DNA from: Rhodopseudomonas sp.
GTDB lineage: Bacteria > Pseudomonadota > Alphaproteobacteria > Rhizobiales > Xanthobacteraceae
NCBI GenBank assembly: GCA_016124795.1
Contig: WGNB01000067.1
Span: forward strand, 1 to 37,617
Length of the DNA: 37,617 nucleotides
Reading direction: 5' to 3'
Below are positions 15,392 through 22,960 of this stretch, piece by piece (positions within the stretch are counted from its first letter, which is position 1; every line of letters begins with the position of its first letter). Made by a program: the position numbers and the translations under genes. Below the pieces are notes generated by a model. It was not told the origin of the DNA, searched no databases, and saw only the letters and a list, made by a program, of their open reading frames with translations.

Positions 15392-18333
15392 TGCGCCGCC
15401 TCTAAGCTCATCGCCAACACGCGCGCGACGTGGATCGCGTCGCGCGCCGCGCCATCGTGAATCTGATGGCGACATGACGTGCCGTCGGCGACGATCAGCG
15501 CGTCATCCGGCGCTTTGCGCACCGCCGGCAGCAGCAACAGTTCGCCCATCTTCAACGACACATCGATGGTCTCGGCGTTATAGCCGAACGAGCCGGCCAT
15601 GCCGCAGCAGCTCGACTCAACGGTTTCGACCTTGAGCTCCGGCACCAGCCGCAACACGCTCTCGACCGCGCCCATCGCCGCGAACGACTTTTGATGGCAA
15701 TGGCCATGCAGCAATGCCGGCTGCGGCAACGGCCCGAGCGGCAGTGTGAGCCGGCCCGCCTTGTGCTCGCGGGCCAGAAATTCTTCCAGCAGCAGCGCAT
15801 GAGCCGCCAGTTGATCGGCTTCCTTGCTTTTGAGCACCGCCGGCAATTCATCACGGAAGGTCAGGAGACAACTCGGCTCGAGTCCGACCACCGGCACGCC
15901 GCGCGCGACATAAGGCGCCAGCGCGGCGAGCGTGCGCCGCATCTCGCGACGCGCTTCGTCGACCTTCCCGACCGACAGGAACGTGCGGCCGCAGCATAAC
16001 GGACGCTTGTCGCCGTCGTTCGGCACGGCGGCGTGAACGCGATAGCCGGCAGCCGAAAGCACGGCGAGCGCGGCGTCCAGGTTCTCACGCTCGAAATAAC
16101 GGTTGAAGGTGTCGGCGAACAGCACGACTTCGCGCGCGCCGTCGGCGGTGGGGACGCTGTCGCGATCCTTGTAAATGTCCTTGCGCCATTTCGGCAGGCT
16201 GCGCCGCGTCGAGAAGCCGGCGAGCTTCTCCGACAGGACGCGCAGCATACCGTTGCCGTCGCGCATGTTGAACAGCGCGGGAAACCACGCGGCGTAAGGC
16301 GCGTAGCGCGGCAGATAACCGACCAGCCGGTCGTGCAGGCTGAGACCGTGCTTTTTGGCGCGCGCCGCCCGCACCTCGATCTTCATCCGCGCCATGTCGA
16401 CGCCGGTCGGGCATTCGCGCCGGCAAGCCTTGCACGACACGCACAACGACAAGGTTTCCGCCATCTCGTCGGAGGTCATCGCATCGGGGCCGAGCTGGCC
16501 CGAGATCGCCAGCCGCAAGGTATTGGCGCGGCCGCGCGTCACATCGCGCTCATCGCGGGTGACGCGATAGGACGGGCACATCGCGCCACCGGCCAGCTTG
16601 CGACAGGCGCCGTTGTTGTTGCACATCTCGATGGCGCCCTGAAAACCGCCGCCGACGCCGGGATAAGCCGACCAGTCGAGTTCGGTCTTCATCTCGACGC
16701 CGCGATAGTCCGGCTTGAAGCGGAACAGCGAACGGTCGTCGAACTTCGGCGCGCGCACCACCTTACCGGGATTATAAAGCCCGTGCGGATCGAAGCGGTC
16801 CTTCACTTCCTCGAAAGCCCGCGCCAACCGCGACCCGAACATCGGCTCGTTGAATTCCGAACGCACGATGCCGTCGCCATGTTCGCCGGAATGCGAACCT
16901 TTGTATTCGCGCACCATGGCGAAAGCCTCTTCGGCGATCGCGCGCATGGCGTGGACGTCTTTTTCCAGCCGCAGGTTCAGGATCGGCCGGACATGCAGAC
17001 AGCCGGAGCCGGCGTGGGCATACCAGGTGCCGCGCGTGCCGTTCTTCTCGAAGATCTCGGTCAGCCGCGTGGTGTAGTCGGCGAGATGCTCGAGCGGCAC
17101 CGCGCAATCCTCGACGAAAGACACCGGCTTGCCGCTGTCCTTCATCGACATCATGATGTTGAGGCCGGACGTGCGCACCTCGGTGATCGCGGCCTGCAAG
17201 CCGCCATCGAGCACATCGACAACGCCGCCCCATTTCGCGCCGCTGTTGGTCCAGTCAAAGCCGAGATCGCCGATCAGCGTATGAAGCTGCTTCAGGCGGC
17301 GCAGGTTCTCGTCATTGTCGTCCTCGCCGAACTCGACCAGCAGGACCGCCGCCGGCAGGCCACGCACGAACTGATCGAGCGTCGGCTTGTAGATCGGGAT
17401 CGCGCCGGCGAGTTCGATCATGGTCTGATCGATCAACTCAACCGCGATCGGCTTGAGCCCGACGATGTGCTGGGCGCAATTCATCGCCTCGTAGAAACTG
17501 CCGAAATGCACCGCGCCAACCGCGCGCCGCCCCAGCAACGGCGATAGCTTCAATTCAATGCGGGTCGAGAAGCCGAGCGTGCCTTCGCCGCCGACCAGGA
17601 TATGCGCGAGGTTGATATCGTTCTTGCCGGAGTACTTGCCCGGCACCAGCGCGTCGAGATTGTAACCGCCGACGCGGCGCTGCACTTTCGGAAAGCGCGC
17701 GACGATCTCGTCGGCTTCGCGCGCGCCGATGGCCAGGAGATCTTTCGCCAGCGGGCGCAGGCCCGTCGGCACGTTATCGATCGAACCGCCGATCGGACCG
17801 AAATGCGCCTTGCTGCCGTCGGCCAGCAGCGCGTCGATCGACAGCACGTTGTCGCGCATGGTGCCGTAGCGCAGCGAACGGCCACCGCAGGAATTGTTGC
17901 CGGCCATGCCGCCGATGGTGGCGCGCGAGGCGGTCGAGATATCGACCGGGAACCACAGGCCGTGCGGCTTCAGCCGGCGGTTAAGATCGTCGAGCACTAT
18001 GCCGGGTTCGACCGTGCAGCGCGCATTGGCGACGTCGAGATCGAGGATGCCGTTGAGGTATTTCGAACAGTCGACCACCAGCGATTCGTTAACGGTCTGG
18101 CCGCACTGCGACGTCCCGCCGCCGCGCGGCAGCACGGTAACGCCCTCGGCCTTGGCGATACCTATTGCCCGTTCGGCTTCTTCTATCGTCCGGGGCGCGA
18201 CTACACCGAGCGGGGTGATCTGATAGTGGGAGGCGTCGGTCGCGTAACGGCCTCGGGTAAATCGGTCGAATTGAACATTCCCGGTCAATTCGGCCTTCAG
18301 TCGCCTTTCCAGGCCGGGTCTCAAGGTCGCCAA
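15379..18333 (-). CDS. FAD-linked oxidase fused to Fe-S (YdiJ-like) 2-hydroxyacid dehydrogenase
   Basis: A 984-residue fusion of a GlcD-type flavoprotein and a GlpC-type iron-sulfur part. The FAD (PCMH) domain covers about 45-265, with LPRGGGTSQCGQ (68-79) and GGMAGNNSCGGRSLRYG (141-157). The FAD-oxidase C-terminal domain runs to about 530, with GEHGDGI at 483-489. Cluster cysteines lie at 571, 577 and 586 and in CVSCKACRRECP (631-642). Two CCG-type motifs lie at 779-781 and 908-910. E. coli YdiJ has this architecture; relatives oxidise D-lactate, D-2-hydroxyglutarate or glycolate and feed electrons to the respiratory chain. The start is TTG at 18333, preceded by AGAGG; a stop lies seven codons upstream and no in-frame ATG occurs for over 140 codons. 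It faces the aminotransferase gene across an inverted repeat. Confidence 0.9.
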   Translation of the reverse strand: MATLRPGLERRLKAELTGNVQFDRFTRGRYATDASHYQITPLGVVAPRTIEEAERAIGIAKAEGVTVLPRGGGTSQCGQTVNESLVVDCSKYLNGILDLDVANARCTVEPGIVLDDLNRRLKPHGLWFPVDISTASRATIGGMAGNNSCGGRSLRYGTMRDNVLSIDALLADGSKAHFGPIGGSIDNVPTGLRPLAKDLLAIGAREADEIVARFPKVQRRVGGYNLDALVPGKYSGKNDINLAHILVGGEGTLGFSTRIELKLSPLLGRRAVGAVHFGSFYEAMNCAQHIVGLKPIAVELIDQTMIELAGAIPIYKPTLDQFVRGLPAAVLLVEFGEDDNDENLRRLKQLHTLIGDLGFDWTNSGAKWGGVVDVLDGGLQAAITEVRTSGLNIMMSMKDSGKPVSFVEDCAVPLEHLADYTTRLTEIFEKNGTRGTWYAHAGSGCLHVRPILNLRLEKDVHAMRAIAEEAFAMVREYKGSHSGEHGDGIVRSEFNEPMFGSRLARAFEEVKDRFDPHGLYNPGKVVRAPKFDDRSLFRFKPDYRGVEMKTELDWSAYPGVGGGFQGAIEMCNNNGACRKLAGGAMCPSYRVTRDERDVTRGRANTLRLAISGQLGPDAMTSDEMAETLSLCVSCKACRRECPTGVDMARMKIEVRAARAKKHGLSLHDRLVGYLPRYAPYAAWFPALFNMRDGNGMLRVLSEKLAGFSTRRSLPKWRKDIYKDRDSVPTADGAREVVLFADTFNRYFERENLDAALAVLSAAGYRVHAAVPNDGDKRPLCCGRTFLSVGKVDEARREMRRTLAALAPYVARGVPVVGLEPSCLLTFRDELPAVLKSKEADQLAAHALLLEEFLAREHKAGRLTLPLGPLPQPALLHGHCHQKSFAAMGAVESVLRLVPELKVETVESSCCGMAGSFGYNAETIDVSLKMGELLLLPAVRKAPDDALIVADGTSCRHQIHDGAARDAIHVARVLAMSLEAAHQPP

Positions 18334-18360
18334 AACGCCGTTCCTCTTACGTTACCAAGG

Positions 18361-18385
18361 TTTCCGCAGGCGCGACGTGCGGAAA
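18361..18385. promoter_or_regulatory. Candidate operator between divergent genes
   Basis: TTTCCGCA (18361-18368) and TGCGGAAA (18378-18385) form a perfect 8-base inverted repeat with a 9-base spacer. It sits 27 bases upstream of the FAD/Fe-S dehydrogenase start, and a TTGACC that could serve as a -35 toward the aminotransferase gene follows at 18391. The position suits a shared operator for both genes. No regulator gene is adjacent. Confidence 0.5.
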
Positions 18386-18521
18386 TTCGCTTGACCGCAA
18401 TGTCGCATTCATAGTTCAACGCCACAAGCACCGCTCCCAAAACGCCACCTTGCCGGGACGGGCCGTGGCCGACAGCCACCGAATTACTCACAATTTCTGC
18501 CGTGTTAGGAGCGGTCTTCCA

Positions 18522-19730
18522 ATGGCTCAGAATTCCTCGCGTATGGCCGGTCGCCATTTCCTTCATATCCCGGGTCCGACCCCGGTGCCCGACCGCGTGT
18601 TGCGGGCGATGGACACCCCGATGATCGACCATCGCGGCCCGGAATTCGCCAAGCTGGCCAAGAAGTGCCTCGAAGGCATCAAGACCATTTTCAAGACCAC
18701 CAACCCGGTGATCATTTATACCGCCACCGGCACCGGCGCCTGGGAAGGCGCGCTGGTCAACACCCTGTCGCCCGGCGACAAGTTGCTGATGGTCGAAACC
18801 GGCCAGTTCGCCACGCTGTGGAAGAAGATGGCCGAGAAGCTCGGCCTGCAAGCCGAACTGATCCCGACCGACTGGCGTCGCGGCACCGACCCGAAGCTGA
18901 TCGAAGCCCGCCTGAAAGAAGACAAGGCGCACGAGATCAAGGCGGTCTGCGTGCTGCATAACGAAACCTCGACCGGTTGCCAGACCGACATCGCCGCGGT
19001 CCGCAAGGCGATCGACGCCGCCGGCCACCCGGCGCTGTTGATGGTCGACACCATTTCGTCGCTGGCCTCGATGGACTACCGCCATGACGAATGGGGCGTC
19101 GACGTTTCGGTCGGCGGCGCGCAGAAAGGCCTGATGTTGCCGCCCGGCATGTCGTTCAACGCCATCAGCAACAAGGCGATCGAAGCGAGCAAGACCGCCA
19201 AGCTGCCGAAGTCGTTCTGGTCCTGGGACGACATGATGAACATGAACAAGTCCGGCTTCTTCCCCTATACGCCGGGCACCCAGATGCTGCAGGGTCTGGC
19301 CGTCGGCATCGACATGCTGCACGAGGAAGGCCTCGACAACGTCTTCGCCCGTCACGAACGGCTAGCCGAAGCCACCCGCCGCGCTGTCAAGGCCTGGGGT
19401 CTGGAAACCGTCTGCGCCGATCCGAAGTATCAGTCGTCGACGCTGACCGCGGTGATGCTGCCGGAAGGCCACAATGCCGACGCCTTCCGCGCACTGGCGC
19501 TCGAGACCTTCAACATCTCCTATGGCGCGAGCTTCGGCCCCTTCGCCGGCAAGTACTTCCGCATCGGCCATCTCGGCGACATCAACGACGCGATGCTGCT
19601 CGGCGGCCTGGCCTCGACCGAAGTCGCGCTGCAACTGGCCGGCGTGCCGATCAAGACCGGCGGCGTCCAGGCGGCGATGGATTACCTCGTCACCGCCTTC
19701 GGTGGCGGCAAGAAACAGGCGGCGGAATAA
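18522..19730 (+). CDS. Alanine/serine--glyoxylate aminotransferase family protein
   Basis: A 402-residue class V aminotransferase using pyridoxal phosphate, the same length as the serine-glyoxylate aminotransferase of methylotrophs. The N-terminus HFLHIPGPTPVPDRVLRAM (12-30) and the cofactor lysine Lys202 in VGGAQKGLMLP are diagnostic. HNETSTG (146-152) and the GTG turn (70-72) contribute phosphate binding. It would convert glyoxylate to glycine using serine or alanine. The ATG at 18522 follows TAGGAG and starts the normal family N-terminus, although the frame is open 24 codons further. It is divergent from a 2-hydroxyacid dehydrogenase that could supply glyoxylate. A terminator follows at 19754. 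Confidence 0.88.
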   Translation: MAQNSSRMAGRHFLHIPGPTPVPDRVLRAMDTPMIDHRGPEFAKLAKKCLEGIKTIFKTTNPVIIYTATGTGAWEGALVNTLSPGDKLLMVETGQFATLWKKMAEKLGLQAELIPTDWRRGTDPKLIEARLKEDKAHEIKAVCVLHNETSTGCQTDIAAVRKAIDAAGHPALLMVDTISSLASMDYRHDEWGVDVSVGGAQKGLMLPPGMSFNAISNKAIEASKTAKLPKSFWSWDDMMNMNKSGFFPYTPGTQMLQGLAVGIDMLHEEGLDNVFARHERLAEATRRAVKAWGLETVCADPKYQSSTLTAVMLPEGHNADAFRALALETFNISYGASFGPFAGKYFRIGHLGDINDAMLLGGLASTEVALQLAGVPIKTGGVQAAMDYLVTAFGGGKKQAAE

Positions 19731-19753
19731 GGTTCTTCGCCTTTGTTGAAATG

Positions 19754-19786
19754 AAATGGCCGGGCCGCAAGCCCGGCCATTTTTTT
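19754..19786 (+). terminator. Rho-independent terminator
   Basis: AAATGGCCGGGC (19754-19765) pairs perfectly with GCCCGGCCATTT (19771-19782) around a 5-base loop, with a run of seven T at 19780-19786. It lies 24 bases after the aminotransferase stop codon. Confidence 0.93.
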
Positions 19787-19816
19787 GCGGCGCAGTCGGC
19801 TTGCGCGCGCCCCAAT

Positions 19817-19949
19817 CCGTCACCCTGAGGTGCGAGCGAAGCGAGCCTCGAAGGGCGACGGCCCGCGGAACAAAGACGGCACCGAAGGACACGGGCGTTC
19901 ATCCTTCGAGGCTCGGCCGCAATGCGGCCTCGCACCTCAGGATGACGGG
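19817..19949. repeat. Dispersed inverted-end repeat, copy 1
   Basis: The element begins CCGTCACCCTGAGGTGCGAG and ends with the near-complement GCACCTCAGGATGACGG. The first 48 or so bases are almost identical to the element at 21084, in the same orientation. The interiors differ in length and form further small hairpins. Its right end contains the stop codon of the GIY-YIG nuclease gene (19937-19939). This repeat type is familiar in Bradyrhizobiaceae and has no coding content of its own. Confidence 0.85.
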
Positions 19950-20251
19950 CGAGACTTTGCCAAACCACCACGACGTTTCGCCAGATGGCGAACAGAATCC
20001 CAATCGCCTTTAGCCAGCGCTGTCTTCTTGGCTCTGCTCCAACCTTTAAGCCGACGCTCAACGGCGATCGCGTCCGTTACCCGGTCGAAATAATCCGACC
20101 ATATCAAACGTACCGGCCGGCGCGATTGGGTGTAGCCCGGCCGTTCGCCCGATTGATGCTCATCAATTCTGCGATTGAGATCGGAACCCGTAGCACTGCC
20201 CACGTAGTAGGAGCCATCGGAGCATGCGAGCATATAGACATATGCTCCCAT
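19937..20251 (-). CDS. GIY-YIG nuclease family protein (YhbQ/URI-like, stand-alone)
   Basis: The 104-residue protein is essentially one GIY-YIG domain. Visible elements are YVYML (4-8) and YYVGS (16-20) as the paired GIY/YIG strands, then DLNRRIDEH with Arg27/Arg28 and His32, Tyr40, and the metal-binding Glu65 in VERRLKGWSRAKK. These are the catalytic positions of the family, so it should be an active divalent-metal nuclease, although cellular roles of such small proteins are poorly known. It starts three bases after the alpha/beta hydrolase stop, so both are probably on one transcript. The last codons and the stop lie inside a palindromic repeat. A perfect 8-base hairpin (20228-20247) lies right after the start codon. 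Confidence 0.88.
   Translation of the reverse strand: MGAYVYMLACSDGSYYVGSATGSDLNRRIDEHQSGERPGYTQSRRPVRLIWSDYFDRVTDAIAVERRLKGWSRAKKTALAKGDWDSVRHLAKRRGGLAKSRPSS
20228..20247 (-). promoter_or_regulatory. Hairpin right after the GIY-YIG start codon
   Basis: GAGCATAT (20228-20235) and ATATGCTC (20240-20247) are perfect complements around a 4-base loop, covering codons 2 to 8 of the minus-strand nuclease gene. In the mRNA such a stem begins at the start codon and could lower translation. It may instead be a by-product of the conserved N-terminal residues. Confidence 0.4.
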
Positions 20252-20254
20252 GCA

Positions 20255-21067
20255 TCACGCTCCGCTGTTCCAGCTATTCATCGCCACCACCCGCTTCGCG
20301 AAATCCGTCACCACGCCGAGCGTCGCCTCGGTCGCCTCGCGCGCCGGGTTATGCTTGGCGTTGGGCAGCAAAGCGACCTCGACCGGGCAATAACATTCTT
20401 CCTGCGCCAGTTCGATCTGACGCACCGTGCCGTATTGATCGCCCTCGCCCTGCACGACCAGCAACGGCACGCGGATATAGGCCAGCTGTTCGGTGATATC
20501 CCATTGGCGAAAGGCGGGATCGAGCCAGGCGCCGTTCCAGCCCTTGAAGGCGACGTCGGGGTCCTTGTGCCAACGTGACAGTCTGGTCCGCAGGTCGGTG
20601 GTCTCATAAGCCACCTTCGCCTCCCGGATCGCGGCGATGCTTTCATCCTCGACGATGAAGTGCGGCGCCATCAGGATGACGCCGCCGAGGCGGTGGTCCT
20701 GATGCGAGCCGGCATAAATCGCCGCGATCGACGCGCCGTCGCTGTGACCGAACAACAAGCCGTGCCGGAAGCCGATGGTGTCGAGCAAGGCCGGCAACGT
20801 GACGCGCGCCTCGTCGTGCATGTAAGTGAGCGGACGCGGCAGATCGACCGGCGACGACTGGCCGTAACCGGCGCGCGAATAAACAAAGACGCCGCAGCCG
20901 GTCGCTTGTTGCAGCTTGTCGGGAAAATCGCCCCACAGCCCAACGCAGCCAAGCCCCTCATGCAGCATGACGATGGTCGGCGCGGCGTCGGGACGCGGAC
21001 CGATCATGCGGTATTCAAGCGATTGCGGGCCGACGGCGAGGAAACCGGAGTCCGATAAAACAGCCAT
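20255..21067 (-). CDS. Alpha/beta hydrolase
   Basis: A 270-residue alpha/beta-hydrolase fold enzyme. The oxyanion region is MLHEGLGCVGLW (34-45), the nucleophile elbow is GHSDG with Ser109, and Asp210 (GEGDQYG) and His239 (NAKHN) complete a plausible triad. The ATG at 21067 starts the fold; the frame stays open another 28 codons, but these come from the neighbouring repeat and are not protein-like. The natural ester or thioester is unknown. Hydrolases of this sort occur beside benzoate-CoA ligase genes in aerobic benzoyl-CoA (box) clusters, and a benzoate-CoA ligase gene lies just upstream here, beyond one repeat copy. No boxABC genes are in the window. Confidence 0.85.
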   Translation of the reverse strand: MAVLSDSGFLAVGPQSLEYRMIGPRPDAAPTIVMLHEGLGCVGLWGDFPDKLQQATGCGVFVYSRAGYGQSSPVDLPRPLTYMHDEARVTLPALLDTIGFRHGLLFGHSDGASIAAIYAGSHQDHRLGGVILMAPHFIVEDESIAAIREAKVAYETTDLRTRLSRWHKDPDVAFKGWNGAWLDPAFRQWDITEQLAYIRVPLLVVQGEGDQYGTVRQIELAQEECYCPVEVALLPNAKHNPAREATEATLGVVTDFAKRVVAMNSWNSGA

Positions 21068-21083
21068 GCGCGCGAACCTAAAT

Positions 21084-21190
21084 CCGTCACCCTGAGGTGC
21101 GAGCGTAGCGAGCCTCGAAGGGCGACGGCCCGAGAAACCGGGCCCGCGCATCCTTCGAGGGCCGCTGCGCGGCCACCTCAGGATGACGGG
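21084..21190. repeat. Dispersed inverted-end repeat, copy 2
   Basis: It starts CCGTCACCCTGAGGTGCGAG like copy 1 and ends CCACCTCAGGATGACGGG, with an inner hairpin GGCCGC/GCGGCC. It fills the gap between the benzoate-CoA ligase stop (21198) and the alpha/beta hydrolase start (21067). Copies 1 and 2 are in direct orientation and bracket the hydrolase and nuclease genes. Confidence 0.85.
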
Positions 21191-21197
21191 CCCAAAC

Positions 21198-22805
21198 CTA
21201 CTGCTCCGACCGCAATTTGAACCGCTGGATCTTGCCGGTCGCGGTCTTCGGCAACTCGGACCGGAACTCGATCCAGCGCGGATATTTATACGGCGCCAGC
21301 AGATGCTTGACGTGATCCTGCAAGGCGAGCGCGAGGTCCTCGCTGACCTTGTCCGGCAGCTTCAGGACGACGAAGGCTTTCGGCTTGATCAGCTTCTGCT
21401 CGTCGAACCAGCCAACGACGGCGGCTTCCAGCACATCCGGATGCGACAACAGCGCCGCCTCGACCTCGAAGGGCGACACATAAATGCCGGACACCTTGAG
21501 CATGTCGTCGGCGCGGCCGGCGCAGACGTAATAGCCGTCCTCGTCCTGGAAATACTTGTCGCCCGAGCGGGTCCACTCGCCCTGGAAGGTCGAGCGCGAC
21601 TTCTCGCGGTTGTTCCAGTACATGATCGCCGAGGTCGGACCGCGGGCATACATCTCGCCCATCTCGCCCTGTTTGACCGGATGGCCATCCTCGCCGATCA
21701 GCTTGATCTCATAGCCCGGCACCGCCTTGCCGGTGGTGCCGTATTTGGTCGCGCCCGGCCGGTTGGTCAGATAGATGTGCAGCATCTCGGTGGTGCCGAG
21801 CCCGTCATGAACTTCGACGCCGTAACGCTCTTTCCATTTATTGGCGATCTGTTCGGGCAAGGCCTCGCCGGCGGAAATGCAGCAGCGGAATTTCACTTCC
21901 GATTTCTGCGGCGCGGCCGGGCTGTTCAGGAACGCGGCGTAAAAGGTCGGCACCGCAAAGAACATCGTCACCGGATGCGCCCGCAGCAGCGCGGCGACGC
22001 CGTCCGGCGTCGGCCGGTCGGCATTGAGCACGGTGGTGGCGCCGACGCTGAGCGGAAAGGTCATGGCATTGCCGAGACCGTAGGCGAAGAACAGCTTCGC
22101 CACCGAATAGACCACGTCGCTTTCCTGCAAGCCTGCGACCGGCGTGCCGTAGAGATCGGCGGTCAGCTTCAGGCTGGCGTGGACATGCACCGCGCCTTTC
22201 GACTTGCCGGTCGAACCCGACGTATAAAGCCAGAACGCCATGTCGTCGCCGACGGTCGCGGCGGTGATGTCCTCCGGTTCGTCGGCGCCGATCAGGTCCT
22301 CGAATAGGCGATAGCCCTTGGCGTCCGACTTGTTCGGGTTGTCGCCGGAAATGATGACATGATCGAGATCGGGGCTGACCGCGACCAGGCTCTCGAATTT
22401 CGAGAACAGGCTTTCCGACACCACCAGGCATTTGGCACGGCTGTCGGCCAGCATGTAACGATAATCGCCCTCGGTGAGCAGCGTGTTGACCGGCACGGCG
22501 ATGACGCCGGCCTTCAGGCAGCCGAGAAAGGCGGTCGGCCAGTCGACGGTGTCGGTCAGCGCGATCAGCACACGCTCCTCGCGGTGGACGCCGAGGCCGC
22601 GCAAGGCGGCGGCAAAGCGCGCCACCCGGTCGGCGAGCTGGCCATAGGTCGTCACGCCGCGCGCGTCGATATAAGCCGGCTTGCCGGCCCGGCCGGCATC
22701 GAGGTTGCGCTGCAACACATCGGCGGCGAAGTTATAAAGGCGCGGGCCTGCACCCGTATCGTGAGCTGCGTCCGCTTCCGCCGTGCGCGCTTCGGCGATG
22801 GTCAT
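21198..22805 (-). CDS. Benzoate-CoA ligase family protein
   Basis: The 535-residue AMP-forming acyl-CoA synthetase activates an aromatic acid (benzoate or a close analogue) to its CoA thioester at the cost of ATP. The P-loop YTSGSTGKSKG is at 194-204. The aromatic-acid ligase pattern AKLFFAYGLGNAMTFPL follows, with ISAGEALP (near 310), GTTEMLH (near 335) and the C-terminal catalytic Lys525 in PKTATGKIQR. Length and motifs match the BadA/BclA type better than long-chain ligases. GGGAGGAA precedes the ATG at 22805. A 13-base palindrome lies 22 bases upstream. Neighbours include an alpha/beta hydrolase but no ring-oxidising or ring-reducing genes, so it stands alone here. Confidence 0.9.
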   Translation of the reverse strand: MTIAEARTAEADAAHDTGAGPRLYNFAADVLQRNLDAGRAGKPAYIDARGVTTYGQLADRVARFAAALRGLGVHREERVLIALTDTVDWPTAFLGCLKAGVIAVPVNTLLTEGDYRYMLADSRAKCLVVSESLFSKFESLVAVSPDLDHVIISGDNPNKSDAKGYRLFEDLIGADEPEDITAATVGDDMAFWLYTSGSTGKSKGAVHVHASLKLTADLYGTPVAGLQESDVVYSVAKLFFAYGLGNAMTFPLSVGATTVLNADRPTPDGVAALLRAHPVTMFFAVPTFYAAFLNSPAAPQKSEVKFRCCISAGEALPEQIANKWKERYGVEVHDGLGTTEMLHIYLTNRPGATKYGTTGKAVPGYEIKLIGEDGHPVKQGEMGEMYARGPTSAIMYWNNREKSRSTFQGEWTRSGDKYFQDEDGYYVCAGRADDMLKVSGIYVSPFEVEAALLSHPDVLEAAVVGWFDEQKLIKPKAFVVLKLPDKVSEDLALALQDHVKHLLAPYKYPRWIEFRSELPKTATGKIQRFKLRSEQ

Positions 22806-22826
22806 TTCAGGTTCCTCCCAAATTTC

Positions 22827-22839
22827 TCTCGTATCGAGA
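22827..22839. promoter_or_regulatory. Palindrome upstream of benzoate-CoA ligase
   Basis: TCTCG TAT CGAGA forms a palindrome with 5-base arms (22827-22839) in the divergent gap between the benzoate-CoA ligase gene and the MetE-like gene, 22 bases before the ligase start. Further out, ATTATGC (about 22849) and GCATAAT form a wider inverted pair. These could be operator sequences for an aromatic-acid sensor, but no regulator is encoded beside them. Confidence 0.35.
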
Positions 22840-22960
22840 TTTTTGCGTATTATGCCGGGCCAAAGCCGAACTGACTAGCGCAGCATAATTCGCGCCGAAC
22901 CAAGGGCTTGAGGGACGAACCACGCGCCCGGCGCCGCACGTCATCAAGGGAGTTTCACGC

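Noticed and set aside
13712-15475. A 587-codon minus-strand frame over the dctQ and dctM genes
   Set aside because: It is very rich in Asp, His, Arg and Gln without hydrophobic structure, and mirrors the TRAP genes codon by codon.
19817-21190. Composite transposon
   Set aside because: The bracketing elements carry no transposase and I see no target duplication, so a true transposon is not supported. The arrangement is kept as a finding only.
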